A stretch of DNA of 64,000 nucleotides from Nitrospira tepida (GTDB lineage: Bacteria > Nitrospirota > Nitrospiria > Nitrospirales > Nitrospiraceae), in the NCBI RefSeq assembly GCF_947241125.1, contig NZ_OX365700.1, forward strand, positions 3,852,461 to 3,916,460, written 5' to 3'. Shown piece after piece: positions 1-7,589 of the stretch. The first letter of the stretch is position 1. Every line of letters starts with the position of its first letter. Below the pieces are notes generated by a model, which worked only from the letters and a program-made list of their open reading frames with translations, had not been told where the DNA came from and did no database searches. The position numbers and the translations under genes were made by a program.

Positions 1-282
1 TGAGATGCTTTCAATCTGGTCTTCGGTAAGTAATTCCTGCGTCGTTACAACGCTAAACGGACCAGAGCCGTAGCTCGTTGATGTGTAGGATTTGTATTGG
101 GGTGCTTGAACCCTTGCAACCGCCAGGCGGGAGGGAAAGTTAGGAGAGGGCTTGCGCGAAGCAGCTTCGGCAATGTCGGCGCGATTGATGTCTGCCAAGT
201 TCACCGATCCGCCAGGAGTCACATAACTTGCACAGCCTGAACAGAGAATTACGAGGCCGAAGAGCAGGTTTCTCAATGACAT
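1..282 (-). CDS. Putative lipoprotein, C-terminal part outside the window
   Basis: The frame is open from an ATG at 282 to the window edge (94 codons, no stop). An AGG-rich ribosome site (GGAGG) sits about 9 nt upstream of the ATG. The N-terminus is a short hydrophobic signal (residues 4-14) ending in a Cys-Ser-Gly-Cys, a slightly atypical lipobox with Cys17 as the likely lipidated residue. The rest is polar and Ser/Thr-rich, with no family I recognise. It is most likely a surface or periplasmic lipoprotein. The divergent side holds the family A repeat cluster. Confidence 0.6.
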   Translation of the reverse strand, partial: MSLRNLLFGLVILCSGCASYVTPGGSVNLADINRADIAEAASRKPSPNFPSRLAVARVQAPQYKSYTSTSYGSGPFSVVTTQELLTEDQIESIS

Positions 283-396
283 GATCTCATCCTCCAATTC
301 CTCTAGTGGGCTACTACCAACCTTCGTTTCAACAAGGCTCGGCAGCCTGTGAATCCGCCTAGCGAGCAAGTCTACTGGAAAGCCCAATAGGCATCC

Positions 397-538
397 ACTG
401 TTATGCTCCTTCCGAGCTTGCTCGTTGTCGCTTCTCAGGAAGGGCGGCCTGATTGCTCTCTAACTGCGCGCGTCCAACAAGCACCGCCCACAACATGACA
501 ATCTGAACAACCTAGTGTGCGCGTTGCGCGAGCACAGA
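397..538 (+). repeat. Family A repeat, copy A1 (right arm missing)
   Basis: The head (TTATGCTCCTTCCGAGCTTG, then CTCGTTG) is followed by a left arm GGAAGGGCGGCCTG and a core starting CTAACTGCGCGCGT and ending GCGTTGCGCGAGCAC. The core is nearly identical to that of copy A4, about 490 bp away. The complementary right arm is absent; the next copy starts a few bases later. No credible gene lies in this stretch. Confidence 0.65.
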
Positions 539-544
539 TATAAA

Positions 545-817
545 CGTTCCCTCCAAGCTTGCTCGTTGCCTCTTCCCCATGGATGGACACTCGTGCTGGT
601 CCCACTGCGGGCGTCGTTCGACACTTATCTATGATGCTCCCTCTAAGCTTGCTCGTTGTTTTTCGCCTGCGAGACGGCTGGTGTGGTTTCCATTGCGCGC
701 ATGGAGGGAGCACCTTCTGAGCGTGCGGCCTCTGCGAGCACAGAAACCACACCAGCCGCCTCGCCCTCCCCTTCCGCGTACTCCGGGAGCGCAGGACCAG
801 TATGGGTGGCCTTCCAT
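545..817 (+). repeat. Family A repeat, copy A2, containing nested copy A3
   Basis: A head CCCTCCAAGCTTGCTCGTTG is followed by a left arm at 579-602. The complementary right arm lies at 794-817. The arms pair over 24 positions with two mismatches and three G-T pairs (read on the + strand). Between them lies the start of an A-type core (ACTGCGGGCGTC), then the complete copy A3, so A2 has been interrupted inside its own loop. Confidence 0.65.
628..767 (+). repeat. Family A repeat, copy A3 (hairpin with conserved loop)
   Basis: The head TATGATGCTCCCTC plus TAAGCTTGCTCGTTG is followed by arm 669-689 and arm 744-764, which pair over 21 bp with a single mismatch. The 54-base loop starts CATTGCGCGCATGGAGGGAG and ends TGCGAGCACAG. 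Nine loop bases (GAGGGAGCA) are complementary to the head (TGCTCCCTC), which would allow a loop-tail pseudoknot. Confidence 0.75.
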
Positions 818-891
818 CTCCTCTCATTGTGCGGCCTCCGTGAGCAAGAAGGATGGCTGGCCGTTCTCTCCGCGCCCTCACCGCTTTCTTC

Positions 892-1052
892 GAATGGTCC
901 TTCCAAGCTTGCTCCCTGTCACATCACAGGAAGGGTGGCTTGATTGGTCTCTAACTGCGCGCGTCCAACGAGCACCGCCCGCAACATGACAATCTGAACA
1001 ACCTAGTGTGCGCGTTGCGCGAGCACGGGAGATCAACAAGCCACCCTTCCAC
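892..1052 (+). repeat. Family A repeat, copy A4
   Basis: The head GGTCCTTCCAAGCTTGCTCC is followed by a perfect 14-bp stem (929-942 with 1037-1050). After a one-base bulge the stem continues for nine more pairs, two of them G-T. The 75-base loop matches copy A1 closely. It contains CAACGAGC, which is complementary to the GCTCGTTG of the family head. The element ends about 50 bp upstream of the antitoxin gene. Confidence 0.75.
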
Positions 1053-1099
1053 CATTTCCCTCCTTGCAATTCGCCGATCCCTCCTCTTATTCTCCCCCA

Positions 1100-1303
1100 A
1101 TGGACCTCTCCAACCTCACCCCGGCAGAATTCAAAGAACTCGTCCGCGGCCTCGTGGACGACCGGTTGCGCGAACTCCTGGGCGATCCGGATTTGGGGCT
1201 TCAGCTTGGAGAGGCGCTCCGAGCCAGGCTCAAAGAATCCTTGACGAGCGGCGAGCGGATCAGCGGGGACGACCTGGCTGAAAAACTCGGGTTGCGCTGG
1301 TAG
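1100..1303 (+). CDS. Antitoxin-like small protein of a RelE-type pair
   Basis: This 67-residue acidic protein starts at ATG 1100, ends 5 bp before the toxin start and reads in the same direction. It is rich in Leu, Asp and Glu, with a C-terminal GDDLAEKLGLRW tail typical of small antitoxins that precede RelE/ParE toxins. In this family the antitoxin binds and masks the toxin and represses the shared promoter. The frame can be extended upstream to 1064, but that adds repeat-derived residues, so I prefer the internal ATG. Function is inferred mainly from the partner gene. Confidence 0.6.
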   Translation: MDLSNLTPAEFKELVRGLVDDRLRELLGDPDLGLQLGEALRARLKESLTSGERISGDDLAEKLGLRW

Positions 1304-1308
1304 CAACC

Positions 1309-1575
1309 ATGCCCTGGTATCGCCTGGCGTTCAAACCGGCCGTCGTGGCCGACCTGGCCGAAGTAGATCAGGCGCTGGCCCAGCGGTTGTTCGACAAGAC
1401 CAAGTGGCTCGCCTCCAACGTCGAGAATCTTCGCCACGAACCGATTGCGCCGGACCTGCCGGGTTTGGCGAAATATGCGGTCGGCGACTGGCGGATCTTC
1501 TACTCCATCGACCGAGCCGACCAGGTGCTCGACGTGCATGGCATCCTGCACAAGTCTCGCGTGGCAGGATGCTGA
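1309..1575 (+). CDS. RelE/ParE-family toxin
   Basis: This is an 88-residue protein with the RelE/ParE fold pattern: an N-terminal FKPAVVADLAEVD helix, a central APDLPGLAKYAVGDWRIFYS strand region and a C-terminal DVHGILHKSR strand. Members are ribosome-dependent mRNA endonucleases (RelE) or gyrase poisons (ParE); the sequence does not settle which. Length is normal, so it is probably intact. It is one of three complete toxin-antitoxin pairs in this window, and pairs with the antitoxin five bases upstream. Confidence 0.8.
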   Translation: MPWYRLAFKPAVVADLAEVDQALAQRLFDKTKWLASNVENLRHEPIAPDLPGLAKYAVGDWRIFYSIDRADQVLDVHGILHKSRVAGC

Positions 1576-1686
1576 AAAAGGCCTCCAGCGGGCGGGGGAT
1601 TCGTCAATCGTCATACGTCAATCGTCATAGGCCAATCGTACATTGAGCGGCATGTCTCCCGAGCGGGGCAGGCGAAGCGAAACGGA

Positions 1687-1720
1687 GTGGGTCGCGAAGC
1701 GCCGGCGCCTCGCGACCCAC
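1687..1720. terminator. Strong hairpin between convergent genes
   Basis: A 34-bp near-perfect palindrome (GTGGGTCGCGA...TCGCGACCCAC, one mismatch) lies between the toxin gene and the convergent subtilase remnant. It has no clear T tract. It may work as a bidirectional terminator or be another structured repeat. Confidence 0.5.
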
Positions 1721-1768
1721 CCATGACGCATGATTTGGAGCACGACGATTCCGGCACGGCCGGAACGC

Positions 1769-2562
1769 TCACCGCTCCTGTTGCACGGTGATGGTGAACT
1801 CCCCGGTTCCGGCCGGACTGTAATGGCGCACCTGCACGTGATAGCTCCCCGGCGCCAACTGTTGCGTGATCTTCGCATTGGACGATTCCCCGTCATCGTC
1901 GTCCTCTTCGATCAGCCTGGCGGCGCTGTTGGGGCCGAACAATGACATGAACACATCCGTCGTCCCATGGGTCTCCACCGTATACTTGGCGGCTTGCACG
2001 ACGTCGAAGGAGTAGGACAGCTTTTGATTGGGCTGCGTGAGCGTCCCCCCTGTCGCCGGCGGAGGGGGCGGAATGATCGGCAGCTTGATGGACACCGGCG
2101 TTTCCGGTGGGGGACCTCCCTTGAACGCCGTCAGCAGTCCCGCCCCGCAAGGTTTCGGACACTGAGTCGATGTGCGGGGTGTCGCATCGTTCATGAGCCG
2201 GGCCATCACCTGTCCCGGGATCATGCTGGGATCTTCGGCGAAAATCAGCGCCGCCACCCCCGCGACGTGGGGAGCCGCCATCGAGGTGCCGTTGAAGTAG
2301 GCATACCCTCCCTTCACCATGCTGAGGACGCCGTCCGGCTGGCTGTCGCCGTTGTCGTCCCGCCGAAGGTCGCCCCCCGGCGCCAGGATCTTCACGTCCG
2401 GTCCAAAGTTCGAGTAGCGCGTCACCAGGTGGCCGCGATAGTCGCTGGCTGCGACCGTGAACCCTTCATCGCAACTGGCCGGCGTCACGCTGGCCGCGTC
2501 CACTGCGTCGTTGCCTGCGGCAATCACGACCAGGGCTCCTGCGGCCATCGAGTGACTTTCCG
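1769..2562 (-). pseudogene. Subtilase (S8) remnant, 5' half lost at a family A repeat
   Basis: The remaining part has the oxyanion Asn (VVIAAGND) and catalytic Ser motif (NGTSMAAPHVAG) of subtilisin-like proteases. A proline-rich linker and a C-terminal PPC-type beta domain (about 85 residues) follow. The N-terminal half with the catalytic Asp and His is missing. Homology stops at 2562, exactly where repeat A5 begins, and the next gene starts beyond the repeat. The frame continues into the repeat, but those residues are not protease-like. It was presumably an exported protease. The simplest reading is a deletion linked to the repeat. Confidence 0.75.
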
Positions 2563-2711
2563 CTATGATGCTCCCACCGAGCTTGCCTATGCCACCCTCG
2601 CTCTCCGAGGGGAGTAGCCGGGTTGCCCTCCACTGCGCGCATGGAGGGAGCACCTTCTGAGTGTGCGGCCTCTGCGAGCACAGAGGGCTGCCTGGCTACT
2701 ACTCCCCTCGC
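2563..2711 (+). repeat. Family A repeat, copy A5
   Basis: The head TATGATGCTCCC is followed by arms 2606-2630 and 2683-2710. Their outer 12 bp (CGAGGGGAGTAG) pair perfectly; after a 3-base bulge the inner part pairs with two G-T pairs and one mismatch. The loop core (ACTGCGCGCATGGAGGGAGC to TGCGAGCACAG) is nearly identical to A3, whereas the arms are unrelated. The right arm ends 2 bp from the stop codon of the methyltransferase gene. Confidence 0.75.
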
Positions 2712-2712
2712 C

Positions 2713-3726
2713 TCATTTCACCCCCACCACCATCGCATCCGGCCCTGCCAGCTTTTCGACACTCGCCCGCTTGAACCCCGCCTCCTTCATCCATTGCTTG
2801 CAGTCGGCACCGGTGAAGTCGAAGCCGCCGTGCGTTTCAATGAGCATGTTCAGGCTCATGAGCAGTCCGAACGCGTTCCGTTTCCGTTCGTCGTCGATGA
2901 TCGCCTCGTGCACGATGATCGCGCCGCCGGCAGGCAACGCCTCATAGGCCTTGCGCAGGAGCATCAGCTTTTCGTCGAGGTTCCAGTCGTGCAGGATATG
3001 GCCCATAATCAGCACGTCCGCCTTCGGCAAGGGGTCCTTGAAGAAGTCGCCGGACTGGAAGCGCAGTCTCTGGGCCAGCCCCTTCGCCCTGACATAAGCC
3101 TCAAACACCGGCCGCACCACCGGCAGATCCATTCCGCCGCCCGTCTGATGCTTGTGCGCCAACGCGATCTCGACCGCCACGCCGCCCTGCGCGCACCCGA
3201 TGTCCACGAACGACCGATACCGCTTCCATGGAAACTTCTTCGCGATGGCCCGCGCCGTCCCCAGGCTGAGCCCGGTCATGGCCTTGAGAAACCCTTCCAA
3301 CCGTTGCGGGTCCGCATAGAGCGCGCCGAAGAAGTCCTCGCCCGTCTTCGCCTCGTTCTGCGGCTTGCCGGTGCGCAGCGCTTCGGTGAGCGATCCCCAG
3401 AATCGGTAGAGCCGGGCATTGGACATCTCCAGCATGCCGCCCATATAGGAGGGTTTGGCCCGATCAAGGAACATGGCGGTTTCCGGCGTGTTGGCATAGC
3501 GGCGGCCCGTTCGCTTCAACATCCCCAACGCGACGAGCGCGTCGAAGAAATCCCTGGCGCTTCGCGGATGGAGATTCAGCCGCTTGGCCAACGCCTCCGC
3601 ATCCAGCGGACCTTTCGCCAGTTCCGTGAACAGACCCAGCTCGACGGCGCTGAGCAGCGTCTTCGATCCCCAGAAGCCGAAACCGAGTTGCATGATCCGA
3701 TCGGGAGAAAGTGTGGGTTGAGGCAT
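2713..3726 (-). CDS. SAM-dependent O-methyltransferase (dimerising, acetylserotonin MT-like)
   Basis: This 337-residue protein has an N-terminal winged-helix dimerisation region (residues about 10-90: [11 protein letters not shown]...[15 protein letters not shown]). A class I methyltransferase domain follows, with the SAM-binding motif [19 protein letters not shown] and a GHILHDWN segment like the catalytic His region of plant and bacterial O-methyltransferases. I chose the ATG at 3726 because an AAGGAG site lies 8 nt upstream; an upstream in-frame start at 3759 lacks one. The natural substrate cannot be told. It is not in an obvious operon and is flanked by family A repeats on both sides. 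Confidence 0.85.
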   Translation of the reverse strand: MPQPTLSPDRIMQLGFGFWGSKTLLSAVELGLFTELAKGPLDAEALAKRLNLHPRSARDFFDALVALGMLKRTGRRYANTPETAMFLDRAKPSYMGGMLEMSNARLYRFWGSLTEALRTGKPQNEAKTGEDFFGALYADPQRLEGFLKAMTGLSLGTARAIAKKFPWKRYRSFVDIGCAQGGVAVEIALAHKHQTGGGMDLPVVRPVFEAYVRAKGLAQRLRFQSGDFFKDPLPKADVLIMGHILHDWNLDEKLMLLRKAYEALPAGGAIIVHEAIIDDERKRNAFGLLMSLNMLIETHGGFDFTGADCKQWMKEAGFKRASVEKLAGPDAMVVGVK

Positions 3727-3759
3727 GCTTGGGCTCCTTCGGGTGAAAAAACCGCGCAC

Positions 3760-3929
3760 AAGCTACGCCGCGACACTTGGGAAGTCAACGGCTTGTCGGT
3801 GGGAACAGCAGGGCGGAGACCGGCGAGGGCACGAGAGATAGGCGGCGGAAAGACAAGGGCGGCGAGGCGTCAACTGCGCGCGTCGCGACCCGTTGCATAA
3901 AGGAAAGAGCAACGGGTCCCCCGGCACCG
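3760..3929 (+). repeat. Partial family A-like sequence and 10-bp hairpin
   Basis: This gap between the methyltransferase and copy A6 has no gene. It contains a core-like CAACTGCGCGCGTC followed by a perfect hairpin at 3887-3896/3909-3918 (GACCCGTTGC with GCAACGGGTC). The hairpin and its flank also resemble the first internal hairpin of MITE copy B2, so the two repeat families may share modules. Confidence 0.45.
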
Positions 3930-4072
3930 CCTATGATGCTCCCTCAAAGCTCGCTAATCGTCCCCACTATGGAAGGGCCCTCGTGCTGGTCCAACTGCGG
4001 CCATGGAGCGAGCGTGCTTCTGAGCGCGCGGGCTCTGGGAGCACAGGACCAGTATGGGTGGCTTTCCATCCC
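3930..4072 (+). repeat. Family A repeat, copy A6
   Basis: The head CTATGATGCTCCCTCAAAGC is followed by arms 3969-3992 and 4046-4069, which pair over 24 positions: 18 Watson-Crick, four G-T (all favourable on the + strand) and two mismatches. The arms resemble those of A2. The loop starts AACTGCGGCCATGGAGCGAG and ends GGGAGCACA. The element ends 4 bp from the stop codon of zwf. Confidence 0.75.
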
Positions 4073-4076
4073 TTCC

Positions 4077-5570
4077 TCACCACCCCAACTGCCACCCATG
4101 CCCATTCCGCTCCAGCAGTGCCTCCGCCTCCCGGGGCCCCCAGGTCCCGGCCGTGTAGAAATGCACGGACCGCTCGCCGGCCAGCAACGGGTCGTATAAC
4201 CGCCAGGCGGTTTCGGTGAAGTCGGCCGTGACGAACAGGGTCTGGTCGCCGATCATCACGTCGCGCAGCAACGTCTCGTAGGCCTCCGGCAATCGGCCGA
4301 AGGCGTCTTCATAATCAAACTGCAACGCCCGGTCGGCAAACCGGAACGGCCGGCCCGGTGACTTGACGGAAAAACACAGCGAAAACCCTTCGCTCGGCTG
4401 CAAGGTGATGAGCAGCTTGTTGGGCGGCATGCTGCCCGGCGCGAGAGAGCGAAACACTTGCGTCGGCGCCTCGCGAAAGGTGACCGTGATCTGGGTCAGC
4501 TTGCGCGGAAGCCGCTTGCCGGTCCTCAGATAAAACGGCACCCCTTTCCATCGCCAGTTGTGGATCTCCGCTTTCAGGGCGACATAGGTTTCCGTCGTCG
4601 AATCCGCCGGCACGCCCTTCTCCTCGCGATAGCCGGGAATCGTGATGTCCGCGATCCGCCAGGCGGTGTACTGGCCGAACACCACATCCTGCGGCGGAAT
4701 CGGCGCGATCGAATGCAGCGCCTTCAGCTTCTCGCCCTGGATCGCGCCGGCGTCAAAGGACACCGGCACTTCCATGGCCACGACCGTCATGAGTTGCGTC
4801 AAGTGATTCTGGACCATGTCGCGCAGGGCGCCGGCCTGCTGGTAATAGGCGCCGCGATGCTCGACCCCGATATCCTCCGCCACCGTGATCTGCACGCTCT
4901 CGACGATGTCGCGGTTCCACAGCGATTCAAAAATCGGATTGGCAAAGCGGAACGCCAGGAGATTCTGCACCGTTTCCTTGCCCAGGTAATGGTCGATCCG
5001 GTAGATCTGCGATTCGTCGAGGTACCGGTGCAGCCGCGTATTCAGGGCTCGGGCAGAATGAAAATCGTGGCCGAAGGGTTTTTCAAACACGACGCGGACC
5101 CACCCGCGGCCTTTCAGAAGCCCTACCTGGTCGAGCTGTTCGATGGCAGCGGGAACCGTGTCCGGCGGCAACGCCAGGTAGAAGATGCGGTTCTCCGGCA
5201 TCGAACGGGATCGTTCCAACCGGCGGATGGCCCCGGCCAACGCGGCAAACTCTTCCGCCCCCCCTCCGTGCAAGGAATGGTAATGGAGGCAGGCTTCGCA
5301 CCAGGCGCGCAACTCCGGCTCATTGCGCAAGCCCGCATTGTGCAGCCCTTCGTAGGCCCAGAGGCGAAAGGCTTCTTCGCTCATCTCCGGCAACGCGGCC
5401 CCGACGATCAAGGTCTTCCGCCGGTCCAAAACGCCGTGGTCGCCTAAATGATAGAGCGCCGGCAGCAGTTTCCGCCGCGTCAGATCGCCGGTGGCGCCGA
5501 GAATGACAAAGGTATGCGGCTCGACCGTTTGCTCCACTAACGGCGCGGTCGCGCCTTCTGTCATAACCAC
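4077..5570 (-). CDS. zwf: Glucose-6-phosphate 1-dehydrogenase
   Basis: This 497-residue cytoplasmic enzyme oxidises glucose 6-phosphate to 6-phosphogluconolactone with NAD(P)+, opening the oxidative pentose phosphate pathway. The Rossmann motif VILGATGDLTRRKLLPALY (residues about 22-40) and the active-site signature RIDHYLGKETVQN are intact, and the length is standard. The start is ATG 5570 or two codons later. No gnd or pgl gene lies beside it, so it stands alone here. A family A repeat follows its stop codon within 5 bp. Confidence 0.96.
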   Translation of the reverse strand: MVMTEGATAPLVEQTVEPHTFVILGATGDLTRRKLLPALYHLGDHGVLDRRKTLIVGAALPEMSEEAFRLWAYEGLHNAGLRNEPELRAWCEACLHYHSLHGGGAEEFAALAGAIRRLERSRSMPENRIFYLALPPDTVPAAIEQLDQVGLLKGRGWVRVVFEKPFGHDFHSARALNTRLHRYLDESQIYRIDHYLGKETVQNLLAFRFANPIFESLWNRDIVESVQITVAEDIGVEHRGAYYQQAGALRDMVQNHLTQLMTVVAMEVPVSFDAGAIQGEKLKALHSIAPIPPQDVVFGQYTAWRIADITIPGYREEKGVPADSTTETYVALKAEIHNWRWKGVPFYLRTGKRLPRKLTQITVTFREAPTQVFRSLAPGSMPPNKLLITLQPSEGFSLCFSVKSPGRPFRFADRALQFDYEDAFGRLPEAYETLLRDVMIGDQTLFVTADFTETAWRLYDPLLAGERSVHFYTAGTWGPREAEALLERNGHGWQLGW

Positions 5571-5872
5571 AACCAGTTCCCTTCTTGATCGGTCCGCTCA
5601 GTCCGCTTCCCTCCGGCGAGGAGGAGCCGTCGTCGTGCGCGTATCCGCCCTCTCCGCGCCACACAGGCCGGATCATGGCTTGCAATCGGCGAGGACGCCC
5701 GCACTCTTGCTACTTTCGCACAGCCGGGGGAACAGTCTCAATGTCGGAGGCCAGCGTGGGACGGAATCGGGATGGTCTATGCCAACGAGACTGTCGCACA
5801 AGCAACTACGGCGGGGCTCGTTTCGAGCAGGCTCTTTTCTAGCGATCACAGTTCGTCTACTCTGCTTCTACG
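5571..5872. other. Divergent intergenic region, no gene seen
   Basis: These 302 bp separate the divergent zwf and Ap4A phosphorylase genes and must hold both promoters. I see no convincing -35/-10 pair, repeat or small gene here. Confidence 0.5.
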
Positions 5873-6802
5873 ATGAGCCGTCAACCATTCCTTCTGACGC
5901 CCGGCACCTTGTGGCCGGCATTGCGCGAGCGGACGGAACAGGCGCGCCGCTGCGGGGCGATCGTCTCCATCCCGACGACCGAAGAAACGGTGGACCAAGA
6001 GGGGATCACGTTCCTCATCCGTCTGGTCGCGGCGCTGGCGAGGAAGGCGGAAGCGGCCACGGCACAGCCGCCACCGGGCCATTCGCAACCGGCAGAGCCT
6101 CCGGCCAATCCCTTCCTTCCTTATGATCCGAACCTGTTCGTCGCCGATGTGTCGCCCACCCATGTCGCGCTGTTGAACAAATTCAACGTGGTGGACCATC
6201 ACCTGCTGATCGTCACCCGTTCGTTCGAGGAGCAGGACATGCTGCTGACGGAACAGGACTGTCTGGCGCTGTTGGTCTGTCTGGCGGAGATTGACGGTTT
6301 GGGGTTTTACAACGCGGGACGGGTGGCCGGAGCCAGCCAGAAGCACAGGCATCTGCAACTCGTGCCGCTTCCGCTCTGTCAGACAGGGCCTCGCCTGCCG
6401 ATCGAGGCATTCGTCAGGCATTCGCGCATCACCGGTCCGGCCGGCGTGATTCCGGGCTTGCCGTTTCTCCATGCCTTTGCGCCGATGGACCCACGCTGGC
6501 TCGACAGTCCGGTGGAATCGGCCCCGCTGCTGCTGACGCGGTACGAAACATTGCTGCAGCGGGCGCAGGTACCGATCAGCCGGACTCCGGAGGGTTTGCG
6601 GACCGGTCCCTACAACCTGCTCGTCACCCGGCCATGGATGCTCTTGGTCCCCCGTTCGGCGGAATGTTTTGAAGGGATCTCGATCAATGCCTTGGGGTTT
6701 GCCGGGGGGTTACTGGTGAAGGATCAGACACAACTGGAGATCGTGAAAACGCGCGGGCCGATGACCGCGCTGCGTCAGGTCGGCTTTCCTCGGCAACCGT
6801 GA
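5873..6802 (+). CDS. ATP adenylyltransferase (Ap4A phosphorylase)
   Basis: This 309-residue protein is of the HIT-superfamily Ap4A phosphorylase type (yeast APA1/APA2-like). It cleaves diadenosine tetraphosphate with phosphate to give ATP and ADP. Visible landmarks are NPFLPYDPNLFVADVSPTHV, NKFNVVDHHLLIVTRSFEEQ and the HIT-like active-site segment SQKHRHLQLVPLPL (His-x-His-x-Gln). The C-terminal YNLLVTRPWMLLVPRS also matches the family. Full length. It is convergent with ppa, with about 46 bp between. No strong ribosome site is seen before the ATG. Confidence 0.9.
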   Translation: MSRQPFLLTPGTLWPALRERTEQARRCGAIVSIPTTEETVDQEGITFLIRLVAALARKAEAATAQPPPGHSQPAEPPANPFLPYDPNLFVADVSPTHVALLNKFNVVDHHLLIVTRSFEEQDMLLTEQDCLALLVCLAEIDGLGFYNAGRVAGASQKHRHLQLVPLPLCQTGPRLPIEAFVRHSRITGPAGVIPGLPFLHAFAPMDPRWLDSPVESAPLLLTRYETLLQRAQVPISRTPEGLRTGPYNLLVTRPWMLLVPRSAECFEGISINALGFAGGLLVKDQTQLEIVKTRGPMTALRQVGFPRQP

Positions 6803-6825
6803 CGGCGGAGCCTTATGGGATAAAC

Positions 6826-6840
6826 CGGGAAGGGTTCCCG
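6826..6840. terminator. Short hairpin between convergent genes
   Basis: A 6-bp stem (CGGGAA GGG TTCCCG) followed by a T-rich stretch lies in the 46-bp gap between the Ap4A phosphorylase and ppa genes. It could terminate transcription from the + strand. Confidence 0.4.
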
Positions 6841-6848
6841 TTCGTATT

Positions 6849-7532
6849 CTATTTCGCGGCACCTTTCGACCAGAAGGTTTCCAACTCGGGGAATTTCTCG
6901 CGATAGTCCTCGTGGCTGGCTCGAATGACGTTGAGCGCCTCCTCACGGCCGTAGACGCTGGTGATCTCCACCTTATGTTGCGTCGTCCCCGGCGCGCTCT
7001 TGTAGGTCAGGAAATAATGCTGAAGGCGATCGATCAAGGTCAGCGGACAATCCGCGATGTCGGTATACCCGCCATAGACCGCATCTTCCTTCATCACCGC
7101 GATGATCTTGTCGTCGGCTTCTCCCCCGTCCGCCATGCTGAGGCCGCCGATCGGCAGGGCCGTCAGGAGAATGTCGCTATGGGGAATGGTCTTTTCCGTG
7201 AGGACGCAGATGTCGAGAGGGTCTCCGTCCCCGATCATCTGCTTGCGCTTGGCGCGCTTCGCAAAAAGCTCGGCCACCCGCTCCCCGCAAAAAGTCTGGG
7301 GCACAAGCCCGTAATAGACCGGGCAGAAATTCGAGAACCGCTGCGGCCGATCCACCTTGAGGAAGCCGCTGGCCTTGTCCACCTCATATTTCACCGTATC
7401 GGTCGGCACGATTTCGATGTAGGCCGTCACGACCTCGGGTGCTTTCTCCCCGATGGGGACTCCATGCCAGGGATGGGCCTTGAACATCAGACCCATCAGT
7501 CGTTGCCAATTCTCTGCTCTGTCACTGCTCAT
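6849..7532 (-). CDS. ppa: Inorganic pyrophosphatase, family I
   Basis: This 227-residue soluble enzyme hydrolyses pyrophosphate to two phosphates and so drives biosynthetic reactions. The metal-binding signature GDGDPLDICV is present, preceded by the substrate region NFCPVYYGLVPQTF. The N-terminus is somewhat longer than in E. coli PPase, resembling eukaryote-like or chlamydial forms. The start at 7532 has an AGGAGG site at good spacing. It is monocistronic, with the TPR gene further upstream on the same strand. Confidence 0.93.
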   Translation of the reverse strand: MSSDRAENWQRLMGLMFKAHPWHGVPIGEKAPEVVTAYIEIVPTDTVKYEVDKASGFLKVDRPQRFSNFCPVYYGLVPQTFCGERVAELFAKRAKRKQMIGDGDPLDICVLTEKTIPHSDILLTALPIGGLSMADGGEADDKIIAVMKEDAVYGGYTDIADCPLTLIDRLQHYFLTYKSAPGTTQHKVEITSVYGREEALNVIRASHEDYREKFPELETFWSKGAAK

Positions 7533-7589
7533 CCCGGGAACCTCCTTTGAACTGCATACGACCGATTTGCAGCCTGCCGGCAGCGCGCT

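Noticed and set aside
435..989. Several open frames of 60-150 codons in the repeat cluster
   Set aside because: They read through family A hairpins on both strands, and the same peptides recur wherever the repeat occurs. Non-coding repeat is the better explanation.
397..1052. Family A elements as integron attC sites
   Set aside because: They have no RYYYAAC/GTTRRRY end boxes in the right places. In attC the ends are conserved and the middle varies, which is the reverse of what is seen.
1600..1640. Two adjacent copies of GTCAATCGTCATA suggesting a CRISPR or iteron array
   Set aside because: Only two full copies, no spacers, no cas or rep genes nearby.
2565..2653. N-terminal extension of the subtilase remnant to an ATG at 2653
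   Set aside because: These residues are encoded by repeat A5 and resemble translations of the other family A copies, not a protease.
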